Positions 1 through 9,857 of a stretch of DNA of 35,169 nt are shown here, piece after piece. Position numbers and translations under genes: made by a program. A model generated the notes under the pieces. It was not told the origin of the DNA. It did not search any database and was given only the letters and a program-made list of their open reading frames with translations. Position 1 is the stretch's first letter; each line of letters starts with the position of its first letter. The DNA comes from Bacteroidales bacterium (GTDB lineage Bacteria > Bacteroidota > Bacteroidia > Bacteroidales > WCHB1-69): positions 1-35,169 of the forward strand of contig JAQVNO010000009.1 in the NCBI GenBank assembly GCA_028703095.1, in the 5' to 3' direction.

Positions 1-1668
1 TCCCAGCATATTGTAAAATTCAATTTTTTGAATAATATTGTCGGACGAAATATTCAATTGATCATTTGCCGGATTCGGATATACTTTGATAGCATCATCT
101 ACCTTGACATTTTCAATAGCAGAAGAATCGACAATTACATAGGCAGACCCTAATATTTTAATATTATCTAAAATAAACATTCCTCTTGAAGCTTGGCTAT
201 TAGTTGTTAAACGAAAAGCAACATAAATATCCTTTCCTTTATACGCTGATATATCAATGCTACGGTTATAAGGATAAACAGGTTCATTCGGTGATAAGAA
301 TTTTTCAGATAACACTTCATGTAGTTTCGTGAAATCGGCAATTTCATTACTTTTATCTGAAATAAGAACCTCATAGGATTCATATTGTGATGCGGGATAA
401 CTTTGTTGAAAACAAGAGGCGGCATTCCACTGTAAATATACAGGATAGGAAGAATTATTGATATGACAATGAGGTAATACAAGCCACCTATCAGCGGCTA
501 CACTTAACCCTTCAGCAAAACGTGAATATGAAAAAACAGCAAATATTCCCCAAACTTTAGGAAATAAAGTTGCACCTCCTACTCCTACTTTCCAAACAAA
601 ATCACCGAAAAGTGATTCGTAATTTAAACTTTGTGCCATGGTTGCAGCATCTTGTTTATACATTTTATAATCCGATGTAGCCCAATATACTGAATCCACA
701 AGACTTGGATCATCAAAATTGAATATAACAAAATTGCTGTCATCTCCTACCCAAAAAGAAATAGTTTCCGATTCATTATTAACGGATAATTCATCTCCTG
801 GAGCAGCTGTAATAAATTTTAATGTATTTACGGATTGTTCACTTAGGTTTATGGGCGTTTCAAAGGTATATAAAACAGTTTCTTTTGATTTTACCAATGG
901 TATAATTCCACTTACAGGACTTCCTCCATTCAAAATATAAGAAACAGGTACATTTGAAGCATCGGTTCTTCCATTGTTTCTTACTTTGATAGTAACAGGG
1001 ATATCTTTATTTATAACATAGAGATCTGAACTATCTGTTTGAGGCATAGGAGATACAAAAGCTAAAGCTTCAATATCCACTCCGGATATTACAGCCTCAA
1101 TCGAAATAAAGTCAAAAGCCCAAGGACTTGTACAAGTAGGAGATTCAAAAACCCATGCAATTTTAACATTCTTACCTTTATACGAATCAGGAATAGCTAC
1201 ATCTAAAGTAGTACTATCTAAATTATTATCCGGATAAGGTTGCGGTAATGTATTGGTATCAGTCCATAGAGTAACCCAATTTGTTCCTCCATCATCTGAA
1301 ATTCGAACTGAATGTGTTCCATCCGATACATGGTACGAATAAAAGGATACTATATTGGTTCTGGTAGTATTTAATAAGGTTACTTCTTTAGAAATCAGCC
1401 ATTCATTATACGTTCTGCCTGATGTAACCTCAAACCCGACAAGATATTTTCTATCAATAGGTTTTATTACTGTGGAACCATCCGGGAAGCTTGTTTTTAT
1501 CCTCCATAATGAACCTCCTGATATTTTCGTTAATGGGGTCCACCCTAGCGGATAATCTTGTCCGGTTCCTGAGGGCAAAAGATTATCATCAAAACTTTCT
1601 CTTAATACAACTTGTGCATTGACTTGCATAAATGCAATTACACAGATTAATGTTATAAATTTTTTCAT
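1..1668 (-). CDS. T9SS-secreted protein with choice-of-anchor J / cleaved-adhesin-like domains and C-terminal sorting domain (truncated by left window edge)
   Basis: Reverse strand is open from ATG at 1668 to the window edge: MKKFITLICVIAFMQVNAQVVLRESFDDNLLPSGTGQDYPLGWTPL..., ending in ...KVYPNPANDQLNISSDNIIQKIEFYNMLG (type A sorting-domain start). Missing from the ORF track because the stop codon lies outside the window. TACTTTTG on minus at 1719..1712. Confidence 0.85.
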   Translation of the reverse strand, partial: MKKFITLICVIAFMQVNAQVVLRESFDDNLLPSGTGQDYPLGWTPLTKISGGSLWRIKTSFPDGSTVIKPIDRKYLVGFEVTSGRTYNEWLISKEVTLLNTTRTNIVSFYSYHVSDGTHSVRISDDGGTNWVTLWTDTNTLPQPYPDNNLDSTTLDVAIPDSYKGKNVKIAWVFESPTCTSPWAFDFISIEAVISGVDIEALAFVSPMPQTDSSDLYVINKDIPVTIKVRNNGRTDASNVPVSYILNGGSPVSGIIPLVKSKETVLYTFETPINLSEQSVNTLKFITAAPGDELSVNNESETISFWVGDDSNFVIFNFDDPSLVDSVYWATSDYKMYKQDAATMAQSLNYESLFGDFVWKVGVGGATLFPKVWGIFAVFSYSRFAEGLSVAADRWLVLPHCHINNSSYPVYLQWNAASCFQQSYPASQYESYEVLISDKSNEIADFTKLHEVLSEKFLSPNEPVYPYNRSIDISAYKGKDIYVAFRLTTNSQASRGMFILDNIKILGSAYVIVDSSAIENVKVDDAIKVYPNPANDQLNISSDNIIQKIEFYNMLG

Positions 1669-1758
1669 ATCGTATGTATTTTTAAATTATAAAGCAATTA
1701 AGTTATGTTTACAAAAGTACAAAAAAAAACACAATAAATAAATATTCATCAAATTATT

Positions 1759-2577
1759 TTAAACAGACACATTGTATTCTCTTAATGCCTGATTTAATGT
1801 TGTTTTTTTATCGGTTGATTGTTTTCTTTTCCCGATTATTAAGGCACAAGCCACCGAAAAAGTACCGGCAGGAAAGTTTTTTTCATAGGTTCCGGGTATA
1901 ACAACCGATCTTGCGGGAACAATTCCAATATATTCAACTGCTTTTTTTTGACTTACATCTATTATTTTGGTTGATTGTGTTAAAACTACATTAGCTCCTA
2001 GTACTGCTTCTGACTCTACCTTTACACCCTCCACTACGATGCAGCGGGAACCGATAAAGCAGTTATCTTCTATAATCACCGGAGAAGCCTGTACGGGCTC
2101 TAAAACACCCCCTATACCTACCCCTCCACTGATGTGAACATTTGCTCCTATCTGAGCACAAGAACCTATCGTTGCCCACGTATCTATCATACTTCCTTTA
2201 CCTACATAAGCTCCTATATTTACATATGAAGGCATTAATATGACTCCTCTTTCCAAATAAGAACCATAACGCGCAATAGCATGAGGGACAACTCTTACCC
2301 CTTGTTGTTTGTAATTTTTTTTCAATGGTATTTTATCATGAAATTCAAAAGGTTCACATTCAATCAGCTGCATATCCTTGATTATAAAATAAAGCAGTAT
2401 GGCTTTTTTAATCCATTCATTAATATTCCATTCGTTATTAATTTTTTCAGCAACACGTATTTTTCCTTTATCAAGCGCTTCTATCGTTTCTTTGATAGCG
2501 TTTTGAGTGTTTATATGCGTTAAGATTTCTCTATTATCCCAAGCAGATTCAATGATTGTCTGATGCGTTATTTTCAT
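1759..2577 (-). CDS. dapD: 2,3,4,5-tetrahydropyridine-2,6-dicarboxylate N-succinyltransferase
   Basis: 272 aa; left-handed beta-helix hexapeptide repeats (GAYVGKGSMIDTWATIGSCAQIGANVHISGGVGIGGVLEP) typical of DapD. Confidence 0.95.
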   Translation of the reverse strand: MKITHQTIIESAWDNREILTHINTQNAIKETIEALDKGKIRVAEKINNEWNINEWIKKAILLYFIIKDMQLIECEPFEFHDKIPLKKNYKQQGVRVVPHAIARYGSYLERGVILMPSYVNIGAYVGKGSMIDTWATIGSCAQIGANVHISGGVGIGGVLEPVQASPVIIEDNCFIGSRCIVVEGVKVESEAVLGANVVLTQSTKIIDVSQKKAVEYIGIVPARSVVIPGTYEKNFPAGTFSVACALIIGKRKQSTDKKTTLNQALREYNVSV

Positions 2578-3238
2578 ATTGTATTACTGTATTTAAATAA
2601 TTATTAATAGGATACATTTTTTTGAATGTATCTACACAAAATTCCATGAAATGGGGGTCCAATACTTCCTTATTGCTTATGGTTTTCCCCACTGTATAAT
2701 GCTTACGTTTCAACAAATCTATGTGTTGAAAATCTGGAGGATACCCTTTAGGCGCTTTTTTTAATTTATCTTCTTCTCCCAGTACAGTAAAAGTAGATAC
2801 AAATTCTTTATTTTGAATTATCGAAAGAAAATTTTCGGGATTATAATATATTTCTTGCCTGATTTGTGATAATATTTCTTTCTCCGGCGACCACAAGCCT
2901 CCGGCTAAAAACGAAGTATCATTTTGTAAATGTAAATAATAACCAGCGTATTTACTTGATTTTCCTCCTTTATTTATAAAAATTCCAAAATGATTTTTAA
3001 ATGGCATTTTATTAGGAGAAAAACGTATGTCTCTGTAAATTCTAAAAATTGACGTTTTTGAAGTTTCTTTTAAAACATTACAATCAAATTTTGCGATATT
3101 TTCAATTAATTCATTCGTAAATACGCTGATTATCGACAAGGATTCTTCGTACAAACTACGATGACTCGAAAACCAATCTCTGGTATTATTCTGTTCTAAT
3201 TGTGATAAAAAATCAAATACAATGGGTTGTATTTTCAT
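2549..3238 (-). CDS. DUF2461 (TIGR02453-type) family protein
   Basis: Motifs FLSQLEQNNTRDWFSSHR, FRIYRDIRFSPNKMPFKNHFGIFI typical of DUF2461; overlaps dapD start. Confidence 0.85.
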   Translation of the reverse strand: MKIQPIVFDFLSQLEQNNTRDWFSSHRSLYEESLSIISVFTNELIENIAKFDCNVLKETSKTSIFRIYRDIRFSPNKMPFKNHFGIFINKGGKSSKYAGYYLHLQNDTSFLAGGLWSPEKEILSQIRQEIYYNPENFLSIIQNKEFVSTFTVLGEEDKLKKAPKGYPPDFQHIDLLKRKHYTVGKTISNKEVLDPHFMEFCVDTFKKMYPINNYLNTVIQYENNASDNH

Positions 3239-3256
3239 TTCATCATTTTTAAATAC

Positions 3257-3697
3257 TTAGAACGGCAAATCTTCTTCTTCTGCCATAAAAGGAGGTAGTT
3301 CCGGTTCGTTAATTGATTGTCCTTGTGGTTCATTTGTTGGGAACTTTCCCGCATTGTCGTTAGCATCGCTTTTTGACCCTAACATAGTAAAAGAATCTGC
3401 TACTATATCAGTAGCATATTTTTTTACGCCATTGTCTTCCCAGCTTCGAGAACGTATTTTGCCTTCAACATAAATTTGTTTACCTTTGGTAAGATACTTT
3501 TCAGCTATTTCAGCTAAATTTCTCCAACAAGTAATATTATGCCACTCAGTTACATCTTTACGTTCACCTGACTTGTCTTTGTAAGTTTCTGTGGTTGCTA
3601 AAGAAAATTTTGCGACTTTAACTCCGCTTTCAATGGTTTTTACTTCCGGGTCTTTTCCTAAATGCCCGACTAAAATAACTTTGTTAATTCCTGACAT
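3257..3697 (-). CDS. ssb: single-stranded DNA-binding protein
   Basis: MSGINKVILVGHLGKDPEVK... OB fold and acidic C-terminal tip EEEDLPF. Start corrected from 3736 to 3697 because a TACTTTTG -7 element (3741..3734, minus) overlaps the longer ORF start. Confidence 0.95.
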   Translation of the reverse strand: MSGINKVILVGHLGKDPEVKTIESGVKVAKFSLATTETYKDKSGERKDVTEWHNITCWRNLAEIAEKYLTKGKQIYVEGKIRSRSWEDNGVKKYATDIVADSFTMLGSKSDANDNAGKFPTNEPQGQSINEPELPPFMAEEEDLPF

Positions 3698-3822
3698 GAT
3701 ACAATTTTTTTTGGTTAATAATAATTTGACATGCAAAAGTAACTAAAAAAAATATATAAACAATTATTTTTATAAAATTTTTTATTTTATACTATTTATA
3801 ACGATTAAATTTAAAAAAATGA

Positions 3823-3830
3823 TATTTTTG
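3823..3830 (+). promoter_or_regulatory. Bacteroidota -7 element (TATTTTTG) upstream of the S66 peptidase gene
   Basis: Matches TAnnTTTG, 30 nt before the ATG at 3860. Confidence 0.5.
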
Positions 3831-3859
3831 CAATTATTATTCAATAATTTAAAATAAAA

Positions 3860-4759
3860 ATGATCATACCGACACTTCAAAAAGGAGACAGCCTAAGTAT
3901 CATTGCTCCTGCTCGTAAAATTTCACAAAAAGAACTGGAAGATAGTATTTTACTTTTTGAATCTTATGGATTAAAGGTTGTTTTAGGCAAAAATATTGAT
4001 AAAAAATATCATCAATTTGCCGGAACAGATAAAGAAAGAGCTTCCGATTTTCAAGAAGCATTGGATAATCCCAATATTAAAGCTGTTTTTTGCGCCAGAG
4101 GAGGCTATGGTAATTTACGCATTATTGATATGCTCAATTTTTCAGCATTTATGAAATCGCCGAAATGGATATGCGGATATAGTGATACAACCGTAATTCA
4201 TTCTCATCTTCATCGCTTGGGTTTTCCAAGTTTACACTGCACCATGCCTATTAACATATCAAAAAAATTATTTGATACCGAAACCATTAAAAGTATGATG
4301 CATGTTTTATTTCATGGAAAAATACACTACGAAATTTCTCCTCATCCCTTTAATAAAATTGGCTCAGCCAAAGGTAAATTATGTGGAGGAAATCTTTCCT
4401 TAATTTATGCTTTAAATAACTCTCCTTCTGATATTAAAACGGAAGGTAAGATTTTATTTATTGAAGAATTAGATGAATACCTTTATCATATAGACAGAAT
4501 GATGCTGAATCTTAAACGTAGTAACAAACTTAATAATCTGGCGGCTCTTATGGTTGGCGGTATGTGTCAAATGAACGATAATACCATCTCCTACGGGAAA
4601 ATTGCCGAAGAAATTATTTTGGAACATGTTCATTCTTACGATTATCCAATATGTTTTGGATTTCCTGCAGGGCATTTAAACGATAACAGAGCTTTACTTT
4701 TCGGACTTCAAACAGAAATAATAATTACAAATAACAAAGTTGGATTAATAAACGGATAA
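3860..4759 (+). CDS. LD-carboxypeptidase (peptidase S66 family)
   Basis: LQKGDSLSIIAPARKI, CARGGYGNLRIIDML, GYSDTTVIH, GKLCGGNLSLIYAL, LFIEELDEYLYHIDRMM motifs. Confidence 0.93.
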   Translation: MIIPTLQKGDSLSIIAPARKISQKELEDSILLFESYGLKVVLGKNIDKKYHQFAGTDKERASDFQEALDNPNIKAVFCARGGYGNLRIIDMLNFSAFMKSPKWICGYSDTTVIHSHLHRLGFPSLHCTMPINISKKLFDTETIKSMMHVLFHGKIHYEISPHPFNKIGSAKGKLCGGNLSLIYALNNSPSDIKTEGKILFIEELDEYLYHIDRMMLNLKRSNKLNNLAALMVGGMCQMNDNTISYGKIAEEIILEHVHSYDYPICFGFPAGHLNDNRALLFGLQTEIIITNNKVGLING

Positions 4760-4760
4760 T

Positions 4761-5678
4761 ATGTTATTTAAAAAAGCTGTACATAAAAAAAATCTGCAAA
4801 GAATCCTAATTTTTATTTTATCTGTTTTAGGGTTATTAAAACTGGTATTTGAAAATAAAATTTATCCTTTTGCACAAGACAATATTAATTTTTTAGGTCA
4901 ATATACGATAAATGTTTATGGAAAATATTATTGGTTTTTTAAAACAGCTGTTTTTATTCTTTTTATTGTAAATGCCCTTCTTTTAACATTTATACTAAGA
5001 AAACATAAACTGATAGAACTACATAAATATTTCCCTGCAATATTTTATTTGTTGCTATTTTTATTCTTTTTAAAAACAAGTTTTTTTATTCCTTTGTTCA
5101 TTAATAGTCTTATTATACTTTTTTTAATACCTCCCTTTTTAAAAATAAGTGAGAAAGACTATAAAGAAAAAAATGGCATCGTTTTCGGAATATTTTGCGG
5201 TTTAATTATTTTAGTCTATGCCCCTTTCATTTTTTATTTTTTACTAATTTATTTAATATTCATATTAAATAATTTTTATAATTGGCGTAACTATATCCTT
5301 CCTTTTTTAGGATTAATTATTACGTGTATTTATTTTTTTAGTATTCTATATTTTATTGATTTTGAAGATTTTGATACTTTATTGGCAGCTTACACTTCCC
5401 AATTTAAAATTACAATTTTCTTTAGTTATATCGGCTATCAAATTATTTTATATTCATTTTTATTGATTCTATATTTAATTTTTTCATATTCTATTTTTTC
5501 TCGTTCTGCCAATATGAATATTTTTATTCGCAAAAAATACTATTTTTTCCTTCTTAGTTCATTATTCGGATTACTTTTTTGTTTCTTATTTAGAGAAATA
5601 CAAGCAATAGGGTTTATTCTATTTTTAACTCTTTTATCATCAATGGGAGGTATTTTATATAGTGGTACTAAAAAATAA
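4761..5678 (+). CDS. Polytopic membrane protein, DUF6427-like
   Basis: 305 aa, multiple hydrophobic segments; resembles the Bacteroidota membrane protein commonly near rnhB/S66 genes. Family assignment is from memory only. Confidence 0.6.
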   Translation: MLFKKAVHKKNLQRILIFILSVLGLLKLVFENKIYPFAQDNINFLGQYTINVYGKYYWFFKTAVFILFIVNALLLTFILRKHKLIELHKYFPAIFYLLLFLFFLKTSFFIPLFINSLIILFLIPPFLKISEKDYKEKNGIVFGIFCGLIILVYAPFIFYFLLIYLIFILNNFYNWRNYILPFLGLIITCIYFFSILYFIDFEDFDTLLAAYTSQFKITIFFSYIGYQIILYSFLLILYLIFSYSIFSRSANMNIFIRKKYYFFLLSSLFGLLFCFLFREIQAIGFILFLTLLSSMGGILYSGTKK

Positions 5679-5701
5679 TATTTTTTCTTTAACACATTTT
5701 T

Positions 5702-6301
5702 ATGCTTAAATCATGTTATAACATCAATCAAATTGAAGCCGGATGTGATGAAGCCGGAAGAGGATGTTTAGCCGGTCCTGTATTTGCTGCAGCCGTTATT
5801 TTTCCTCCCAATTATTCAAACAGTTTCATTCAAGATTCCAAAATATTATCTGATAAACAAAGAAATGAGCTTAGAATTGTTATTGAAACTGATGCCCTTT
5901 GCTGGGCTGTCGCGAAAATTAATGCAGACGAAATAGATAAAATTAATATTTTACAAGCCTCCATCAAAGCCATGAATATTGCCGTAAATACATTAAATGT
6001 AAAACCTGATTTTTTGCTTATCGATGGAAATCATTTTCATTCTTCATTAAAAATCCCTTATCTTTGTGTTGTTAAAGGCGATGCCACTTATTTATCCATT
6101 GCGGCTGCTTCTATTTTAGCTAAAACCTATCGTGATGATTATATGCAAGGGTTACATATCAAATATCCTTTCTATGCTTGGAATAAAAATAAAGGCTACC
6201 CAAGTAGTGAGCATAGAAATGCAATTATAAATCATGGTATTACAGAATACCATCGGAAATCTTTTCGTTTATTTACTTCGCAATTAAAATTTAATTTTTA
6301 A
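5702..6301 (+). CDS. rnhB: Ribonuclease HII
   Basis: AGCDEAGRGCLAGPVFAAAVIF, DSKILSDKQR, LLIDGNHF, KGDATYLSIAAASILAKTYRD. Confidence 0.96.
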   Translation: MLKSCYNINQIEAGCDEAGRGCLAGPVFAAAVIFPPNYSNSFIQDSKILSDKQRNELRIVIETDALCWAVAKINADEIDKINILQASIKAMNIAVNTLNVKPDFLLIDGNHFHSSLKIPYLCVVKGDATYLSIAAASILAKTYRDDYMQGLHIKYPFYAWNKNKGYPSSEHRNAIINHGITEYHRKSFRLFTSQLKFNF

Positions 6302-6340
6302 TTTTTATCAAAAAATTATCAAATGCATTTAAAATAATAC

Positions 6341-6348
6341 TAATTTTG
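6341..6348 (+). promoter_or_regulatory. -7 element TAATTTTG upstream of CNNM/CBS gene
   Basis: TAnnTTTG match. Confidence 0.45.
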
Positions 6349-6459
6349 CATGCATATCAATCAAGATGTATTAATGGACGATGACGACTATTACGAGCCC
6401 CATAATTTATTAAAAAAATACTATTATATTCTTAAAAATAACCTATTATCTTTATATCT

Positions 6460-7737
6460 ATGGAGATATTAATTATATTATTGCTAATTTTATTTAACGG
6501 TTTTTTGACTTTTTTAAAATATGCTTTACTTTCTACTCGTAAATCAAAATTAGAAACCTATAGCCAAAAAATAGCCAAAAAAACACTATCATTAATTGAT
6601 AATCCTGAAAATTTTATTGGCTCTATTCAAATAGGAATAACATTTATCACTTTATTTATTGGCATTTATAGTGTAAATTCATTGATTATATATCTAAAAA
6701 ATATTTTTTTAGATGTTCCCAGCCTTTATGCTTATGCCGGTATTTTAGCTATTTCAATTATTATCATACTCTTAACTTACGTTAGCCTCGTTTTGGGAGA
6801 ACTTCTTCCGAAAAATATTGCTTTACTCTTTCCCGAAAAAATTTCATATAAATTTTCCGGTTTTATGATATTCTTTTCTAAACTTTTTTTTCCGCTACAT
6901 TGGATATTTACAAAAACAGGATTTTTAATTATGCGTATTTTTTCTCTGAAGAAATTAGACGACAATAAAATAACCGAAGAAGAAATATTAGCTGCTATAG
7001 AACAAGGTACCAGTGATGGTGAAATACAAGAAGTAGAACAAGACATCGTAGAAAGAGTTTTCGACTTGGGAGATAGAGATGTTGAATCTCTGATGACGTA
7101 CCGAAATGAAATAATTTTTCTCGATATAAACGATTCTATTGAAAAAATCAATACTATTATTTATAATTACATGCACAGTTATTATCCGGTTATTGATGGT
7201 AATATAGATAAATTATTGGGAGTCGTATATTTACGCGATTTGTTCAATTGTGTATCTAAGGATCATTATGATCTTAAAAAATACATTCATCCGCCCCAAT
7301 ACATACCCGAAACAACAAGTGCTTACAATGTATTAAAACTTTTTAAAGAATCTAAAATTTATTATGCTTTCATTATCGATGAATTCGGCTCTTTACAAGG
7401 AATGATTACTGCAGTTGATATAATGGAAGCTTTAGTAGGAAAAATAGGTCATCTACAAGAAAATGAAGAAACTATTATTCAAAAAGAAGACAATGCTTGG
7501 ATAACCGACGGTCAATATCCTTTTTATGATTTTCTCTCTCATTTCGATATGGAAGATTTATTTCCCGATAATGATTATAATACCTTAAGCGGACTTATTT
7601 TAGAAATAACCGAGCATATTCCTCAAGTAGGAGAGAAATTACAATGGAAAAAATTTGAATTTGAAATTTTAGAAATGGACGGAGCTCGTATTGATAAAGT
7701 ATTGGTTAATATAGTTCAAAATGAAAATATCGAATAA
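6460..7737 (+). CDS. CNNM-transmembrane/CBS-pair/CorC_HlyC domain protein (hemolysin family; GldE-like)
   Basis: N-terminal membrane domain, CBS region (MTYRNEIIFLDIND...YYPVIDGNIDKLLGVVYLRDLF), C-terminal CorC domain (DGQYPFYDFLSHFDM...YNTLSGLILE). Confidence 0.88.
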   Translation: MEILIILLLILFNGFLTFLKYALLSTRKSKLETYSQKIAKKTLSLIDNPENFIGSIQIGITFITLFIGIYSVNSLIIYLKNIFLDVPSLYAYAGILAISIIIILLTYVSLVLGELLPKNIALLFPEKISYKFSGFMIFFSKLFFPLHWIFTKTGFLIMRIFSLKKLDDNKITEEEILAAIEQGTSDGEIQEVEQDIVERVFDLGDRDVESLMTYRNEIIFLDINDSIEKINTIIYNYMHSYYPVIDGNIDKLLGVVYLRDLFNCVSKDHYDLKKYIHPPQYIPETTSAYNVLKLFKESKIYYAFIIDEFGSLQGMITAVDIMEALVGKIGHLQENEETIIQKEDNAWITDGQYPFYDFLSHFDMEDLFPDNDYNTLSGLILEITEHIPQVGEKLQWKKFEFEILEMDGARIDKVLVNIVQNENIE

Positions 7738-7748
7738 AATTATTTATC

Positions 7749-8459
7749 TCACTTTATATTGTGAAATAAATTCGTAACATCATCGTCTTCTTCTATTTTC
7801 TCTATTAATTTTTCTACTTCAGCCCTTTGTTCTTCCGTTAATTCTTTTACATCAGTAGGGATGCGTTCAAATTGAAATGTTTGTATTTCAAAATTATTCT
7901 CTTCTAAATACTTTTGTATAGGTCCGAAACTTTGAAATTCTGCATAAATCATTATCTCATTTTCTTCGGCAAATACTTCTTCTACCCCGTAATCAATTAA
8001 TTCAAGTTCCAACTCTTCAATATTTATATCCGGTTTGGCAAGGATTTTAAAACTACATTTCCTTTCAAACATAAAATCCAACATTCCTTGAGTTCCCAAA
8101 GAACCTCCGAATTTATTGAAATAAGAACGAATATTAGCAACGGTGCGTTGATGATTATCGGTTGCCGTTTCAATTACTAAAGCAATACCATGTGGTGCAT
8201 ATCCTTCATATACTATTTCTTTATAATCACTTGTATCTTTTTCAAATGCACGTTTTATGGCTCTTTCCACATTTTCTTTAGGCATGTTTTCCGAACGTGC
8301 ATTTTGAATCAATAACCGTAAACGAGGATTGGTTTCTGAATCTCCTCCTCCGGCTTTTGCTGCCATAGTTATTTCTTTACCTAAACGCGTGAAAACACGT
8401 GCCATATTTCCCCATCTTTTAAACTTTCTCGCTTTACGGTATTCAAATGCTCTTCCCAT
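7749..8459 (-). CDS. YebC/PmpR family DNA-binding regulatory protein
   Basis: MGRAFEYRKARKFKRWGNMARVFTRLGKEITMAAKAGGGDSETNPRLRLLIQNARSENMPKENVERAIKRA. Confidence 0.95.
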   Translation of the reverse strand: MGRAFEYRKARKFKRWGNMARVFTRLGKEITMAAKAGGGDSETNPRLRLLIQNARSENMPKENVERAIKRAFEKDTSDYKEIVYEGYAPHGIALVIETATDNHQRTVANIRSYFNKFGGSLGTQGMLDFMFERKCSFKILAKPDINIEELELELIDYGVEEVFAEENEIMIYAEFQSFGPIQKYLEENNFEIQTFQFERIPTDVKELTEEQRAEVEKLIEKIEEDDDVTNLFHNIK

Positions 8460-8525
8460 TTTTTAATTGTATTATAAGTTACTTTTTTTAAAAATTGTGC
8501 AAAAATATCATTTTTTATGTTTACT

Positions 8526-9443
8526 TCATGACAAATTAAGCATTCGTATAATAGATTTTTTTGACTTTTCTATTGTCTCTTGATCCAACAAAATTTCATT
8601 TTTTTCTTCCGATAAACAGGCATGAATTTTTTCTAATGTATTTAATTTCATATATTCACAATCATTACATTGACATGTTTTTTCATTTTCTAAAATAAAA
8701 AACTCTTTCCCGGGTGCTTCTTTTCGCATGGCATGTAAGATACCGGTTTCCGTGGCTACAATAAATTGCACATCCTTTGATTGTTTTACATAGTTTATCA
8801 ATGCTGTTGTGGATCCTATAAAATCTGCAAATTTTAATATAAATTGTTTACATTCCGGATGAGCTATTACTTTTGCCTTCGGATAGTTTTTTTTCATTTC
8901 AACCAATTTTTCTACTTTTAGCGTATCATGCACATGACATGCTCCATCCCATAACAACATATCTACTCCCAACTCATTATTTAAATAATTTCCTAAATTA
9001 CGATCGGGTGCAAATATTATTTTTTCTTCCTTCTTCAAACCTTGTATGATTTTCTTAGCATTCCCTGATGTACAAATAATATCTGAAAGCATTTTGATTT
9101 CCGCTGTACAATTGATATACGAAACAACCATATAATCCGAATGCATATTTTTAAAAACTTTAAATGATTCTGCCGGACAAGAGTCTGCTAAAGAACACTG
9201 TGAATTTAAATCCGGGAGAAACACTCTTTTTGTAGGATTTAATATTTTTGCCGTTTCTGCCATAAAATAAACTCCTGCAAATATAATTATGTCAGCATCT
9301 GTTTTTTCAGCATATTGTGATAAGGCTAAACTATCTCCTAAACAGTCGGCTATATCTTGTACTTCTCCTGGTGTATAATAATGAGCTAAAATTACTGCTT
9401 TCTTTTCTTTTTTTAATCGTTTAATTTTATCTTCAATATTCAT
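8526..9443 (-). CDS. nadA: Quinolinate synthase NadA
   Basis: AVILAHYYTPGEVQDIADCLGDSLALS, CHVHDTLKVEKL, HPECK, conserved Cys residues, GTE.GIL. Confidence 0.96.
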   Translation of the reverse strand: MNIEDKIKRLKKEKKAVILAHYYTPGEVQDIADCLGDSLALSQYAEKTDADIIIFAGVYFMAETAKILNPTKRVFLPDLNSQCSLADSCPAESFKVFKNMHSDYMVVSYINCTAEIKMLSDIICTSGNAKKIIQGLKKEEKIIFAPDRNLGNYLNNELGVDMLLWDGACHVHDTLKVEKLVEMKKNYPKAKVIAHPECKQFILKFADFIGSTTALINYVKQSKDVQFIVATETGILHAMRKEAPGKEFFILENEKTCQCNDCEYMKLNTLEKIHACLSEEKNEILLDQETIEKSKKSIIRMLNLS

Positions 9444-9857
9444 TGAATTTATTATTTTTTAAAATGTATTATTATTAAATATTATATTTTTAAATAAAAG
9501 AAAATAATGATAATGATAATGTATGTTAATATTGTTTAAAACTTTATTTAAGTTTTTAATATTCTGTTAATTTGAAATTTATGTCTTTTATATTTTCCAT
9601 ATACCCTTATATTTTCTTTCTATTTTTTGTTTAAAAATTTCATATTTTTGTTTAAAAAATGGATTTCTTATTTTATCAACATTTTATAAAAATTTGCAAA
9701 CAGCTAAATAAACTATTGCTGTTGAAAAAATAGAATTTCTTTATTTTGATAGGTTTTGATAAGTGTATTATTAATTAAAAAACAAGTATTCAATGTTTTA
9801 TTTTTTATTAAAATCATTATAAAAAAAATAGTTTTTAACAATGCCTTTTCGTATCGT

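Noticed and set aside
207-1555. Small ORFs 207..482, 719..940, 1355..1555
   Set aside because: All lie in other frames of the long open minus-strand T9SS protein CDS (1..1668).
2281-2523. 80-aa + strand ORF
   Set aside because: Antisense to dapD; no independent support.
6777-7176. Minus-strand ORFs 6777..7151 and 6988..7176
   Set aside because: Antisense to the well-supported CNNM/CBS gene.
9699-9723. Inverted repeat AACAGC-N13-GCTGTT as a terminator
   Set aside because: Only 6 bp with a 13-nt loop and a displaced T run; too weak to call.
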